From assembly GCA_035455265.1 (NCBI GenBank), contig DATIFK010000207.1, positions 1 to 40,166 of the forward strand: DNA of 40,166 bases, read 5' to 3'. Position numbers and translations under genes: made by a program. How positions within the stretch are numbered: the stretch's first letter is position 1; every line of letters begins with the position of its first letter. This document shows positions 38,136 to 40,166 of this stretch, in pieces. The notes beneath the pieces are model-generated. The model saw only the letters and a program-made list of their open reading frames with translations. It did no database searches and was not told the DNA's origin. Source of the DNA: MGOM01 sp035455265 (GTDB lineage Bacteria; Chloroflexota; Anaerolineae; Anaerolineales; E44-bin32).

Positions 38136-38855
38136 ATGGCGATGCACGTCGTTCCACTCACATCGGACGCTCGGCTCGAACACGCGATGAGGCCCACGTT
38201 GGTCGAAGCCTCCGCGGCCCTCCGTTTGCCTGCGCGGCACGGCCTTGGGCTCGATGTCCTGGCCACGGCCACCCGCCTGGTGATTCTGGTGCCCGAGGCC
38301 GGGGTCGATCCAACCGAGATGGCCGAACAGGTCCGGCGGTTGGATCCCGAGGGCCGCCTAGCCATCATGTACGTGGGGCTGGCGACTGCGTCTGAGGCCG
38401 ACGAGCTGTGGCTGCGAAGGGAACTGGTCACGATGGGGTCGCTGACGCGCGACGGTCGACCGAGCGTCGAGCTGCGAGTCGAGGAGGGGAAGGATTGGAT
38501 AGCTGCCTTGGCGCCAGTCTATCGGGCTGGCGATGCGCTGGTGTGCCTTCGGGCGCACGATCCGTGGATGCGCTGGCGACGCCGGCCGAGATTGGCCGAG
38601 GCGCTGGCGCGGGCGTTCGACGCCACCGTCGTCGAGCTCGACGGGCTGCACCTCGGTGGTCGCCCCTCGAGGCTCAGCTCGATTCGCAGCCTGCTGGGGA
38701 CTGTCCCCTTCCTGATCGTGGCGGGATTCCTCGCCTTGCAGGTGCCGTTGGAGCGCCAGCAGACTGGGCCGGCCTGGCAGCATCAGGTGCTGCAAGTGAT
38801 TCTGCTGGTTGTGGAGATCTCGCTCATCTGGCTGTGGGAAACACGGGTGATGTAG
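38136..38855 (+). CDS. Unknown protein with C-terminal membrane hairpin
   Basis: 239 residues from ATG 38136 (ATG 38142 also possible). The first 175 residues are soluble alpha/beta (LDVLATATRLVILVPEAG, RLAIMYVGLATASEADELWLRRELVTMGSLT). Two hydrophobic stretches follow at about 190-205 and 218-235. The soluble part has the strand-helix rhythm of universal-stress-type domains but no ATP motif, so I name no family. It lies between the KdpDE-like pair and the permease and ends 28 nt before the latter, so it is probably a partner of the permease. Confidence 0.7.
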   Translation: MAMHVVPLTSDARLEHAMRPTLVEASAALRLPARHGLGLDVLATATRLVILVPEAGVDPTEMAEQVRRLDPEGRLAIMYVGLATASEADELWLRRELVTMGSLTRDGRPSVELRVEEGKDWIAALAPVYRAGDALVCLRAHDPWMRWRRRPRLAEALARAFDATVVELDGLHLGGRPSRLSSIRSLLGTVPFLIVAGFLALQVPLERQQTGPAWQHQVLQVILLVVEISLIWLWETRVM

Positions 38856-38883
38856 CTGCGGTTTGGGGCCGCGGAGTCCAACG

Positions 38884-40166
38884 ATGGTCTCGGTGATTCT
38901 GATCGTCCTCTTCGCCCTGGTGGCCCTCCGTCTGGCTCCCAGGGAAAAGAAAGAACACGCCCAGGTTCACGGCGTCGGCCAGATCGGCCTGGCGGCGGCC
39001 GTGGCGCTGTTCGGCGTGGACTACTTTACGTCCTTCTACTACGCCACGGGCGAGATGATGCACGCCCTGCACCCGTACGGGCTGCAATCCCACGCCTACC
39101 TCACGGCGGGCGTCATTGCTTTCGCCAACTTGGTGTTCGGCGGCCTGTATATGTATTCGCTCGGCCCATTCCATGAGGGCGGCGGCTCGTACACGGCCTC
39201 GATGCGCTATCTGTGGCCGACGGTCAGCTTGATCGTCGCCATCACCCTGGTGGAGGACTACGTCCTGACGATCGTCGTCTCGGCCCTCTCGGGCGGGGAC
39301 CAACTCCTGTCGATCCTCGGCCTGTACGGCCACAACTGGCTGTACCACTTCGGCCTGGGTGCTCTGTTGGCCTTTGGGACCTGGTTCCTGACGATCCGGG
39401 GCCGGGGCGAGTCGTCGCGCGTCGTCTTTGCTCTCATTACCGTCTTCGTCCTGATGAGTCTGACGATGGCCGCCGGATTGATTCTTGCCGACATCCAAGG
39501 ACGGCCCGCTGAGCCGGCCTTCGAGGCTTCGCAATCGGTCCCATTGGCGCAGGCTTTGCTGCATTTGCTGACGGCCGCCATGAAGGGCATGGTCGCCCTG
39601 ACGGGGCTGGAAGCGGTATCGAACGGGATTCAGTTCATGATCGAGGAAGACGCCGGGATCGTCCAATGGGGAAGGAAACACCTGCCGCGCCTGGGCCGCC
39701 TGTGGGAATTCTACAGCGGCCGGTCCGGCATCGGGCGTTTCGTGCAGACCTCGTTCCTGTTCTACGGCGGCCTGACAACATTCTTCCTGACCTTCTTCTC
39801 GCTGCGCTTCAACGTGTTCGACGGCACGGCCGGCCGGACCCTGGTCGGGAACCTGGCCTTCATCGGCTTCAACCAGATTCCGGGAGGTGAGATCCTTTTC
39901 TGGGCGTACCAGATCTTGGCGGTCTTCATGCTGGCAGCAGCTTCCATGACCGCATTCCAGGACGCCCAGGCGACCGAGTGGCGCGACGTTGCCATCGGCG
40001 AGATCCCGGAGGCTGTGGTCTACCGCGATCGCCGCGGCACGTTCACCCGTTCGGTGACGTTCACCTTCATCGCCGCCGTGTTGATCATGCTGCTGGTGCG
40101 AGGCCAGACGACCCACGCCATCCCCTTCTACTCCATCGGCGTCTTCCTGCCGATCACCGCCATGGG
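38884..40166 (+). CDS. APC-superfamily permease, KimA-like (5' part, runs off window)
   Basis: No stop occurs before the window ends; 427 codons are visible. I translated it directly from ATG 38884. A first helix (VSVILIVLFALVALRLAP) precedes the transporter core: GVDYFTSFYYATGE, then HEGGGSYTASMRYLW, VEDYVLTIVVSALSGGDQLLS, and a later MVALTGLEAVSNGIQF. These line up with the K+/H+ symporter KimA of Bacillus (S-x-A-YGTE, QGGGAY, VDYILTVAVS). A potassium role is supported by the adjoining kinase/regulator pair but not proven. The C-terminal part is missing. Confidence 0.8.
   Translation, partial: MVSVILIVLFALVALRLAPREKKEHAQVHGVGQIGLAAAVALFGVDYFTSFYYATGEMMHALHPYGLQSHAYLTAGVIAFANLVFGGLYMYSLGPFHEGGGSYTASMRYLWPTVSLIVAITLVEDYVLTIVVSALSGGDQLLSILGLYGHNWLYHFGLGALLAFGTWFLTIRGRGESSRVVFALITVFVLMSLTMAAGLILADIQGRPAEPAFEASQSVPLAQALLHLLTAAMKGMVALTGLEAVSNGIQFMIEEDAGIVQWGRKHLPRLGRLWEFYSGRSGIGRFVQTSFLFYGGLTTFFLTFFSLRFNVFDGTAGRTLVGNLAFIGFNQIPGGEILFWAYQILAVFMLAAASMTAFQDAQATEWRDVAIGEIPEAVVYRDRRGTFTRSVTFTFIAAVLIMLLVRGQTTHAIPFYSIGVFLPITAM

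Noticed and set aside
38824..40116. 430-codon minus-strand open frame
   Set aside because: It is antisense to the permease, whose plus-strand frame is open to the window end and has conserved transporter motifs; the minus product is charged low-complexity sequence.

Overview
The window is about 40.2 kb of bacterial chromosome. It is G+C-rich (roughly two thirds by eye) and tightly packed, with many 4-nt ATGA/GTGA overlaps. The Pro/Thr-rich linkers of the RodZ-like protein and the haem lipoprotein, the leader-poor genes, the CAGTC-type and CACCCC-type dispersed repeats and the gene set as a whole suggest a member of the Chloroflexota, perhaps Anaerolineae-like. This is inference; there is no rRNA to settle it. 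I see no tRNA, rRNA, CRISPR array, transposase or prophage.

Layout. 0.1-5.0 kb holds housekeeping genes: rplI, a RodZ-like protein, rimO, a small DUF1232 protein (minus strand) and moaA. 5.0-5.4 kb holds a strong promoter, a structured leader or small RNA with an intrinsic terminator, and a small SWIM zinc-finger protein. 5.7-12.7 kb holds a flippase-like membrane protein, an FAD oxidoreductase, a YbaK-type deacylase, an unknown two-repeat protein, an M29 aminopeptidase and a five-haem c-type lipoprotein. 12.8-14.9 kb (minus) holds a TetR/AcrR regulator flanked by two matching operator-like palindromes, then citrate synthase.

15.0-22.4 kb is the most unusual block. On the minus strand seven genes run head to tail: GTP cyclohydrolase II, a stand-alone RibD-type reductase, a BchC-like MDR dehydrogenase, a PTPS/QueD-fold protein that has lost its catalytic triad, a GT4 glycosyltransferase, a four-helix membrane protein and a SAM methyltransferase. 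Converging on them are a CDP-alcohol phosphatidyltransferase and a second flippase-like protein. Together they look like a pathway from GTP to a glycosylated, methylated and possibly lipid-linked pyrimidine/pterin compound.

22.5-32.98 kb is a metal and metalloid region: a Fur-family regulator with an ECF-type CbiMQO transporter; a 140-bp direct repeat with a REP-like hairpin; a MntR/DtxR regulator with its own box, a two-domain multicopper oxidase and a ZIP transporter with an extra extracytoplasmic domain; then an arsenic operon (arsR, permease, a decayed and an intact thioredoxin-like gene, acr3) and arsC.

33.0-40.2 kb holds an MprF-type lipid aminoacyltransferase/flippase (minus), then a KdpD-like kinase and KdpE-like regulator, an unknown membrane-anchored protein and the 5' part of a KimA/APC-like transporter that runs off the window. 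There are no kdpFABC genes, so this two-component pair probably controls the adjacent permease.
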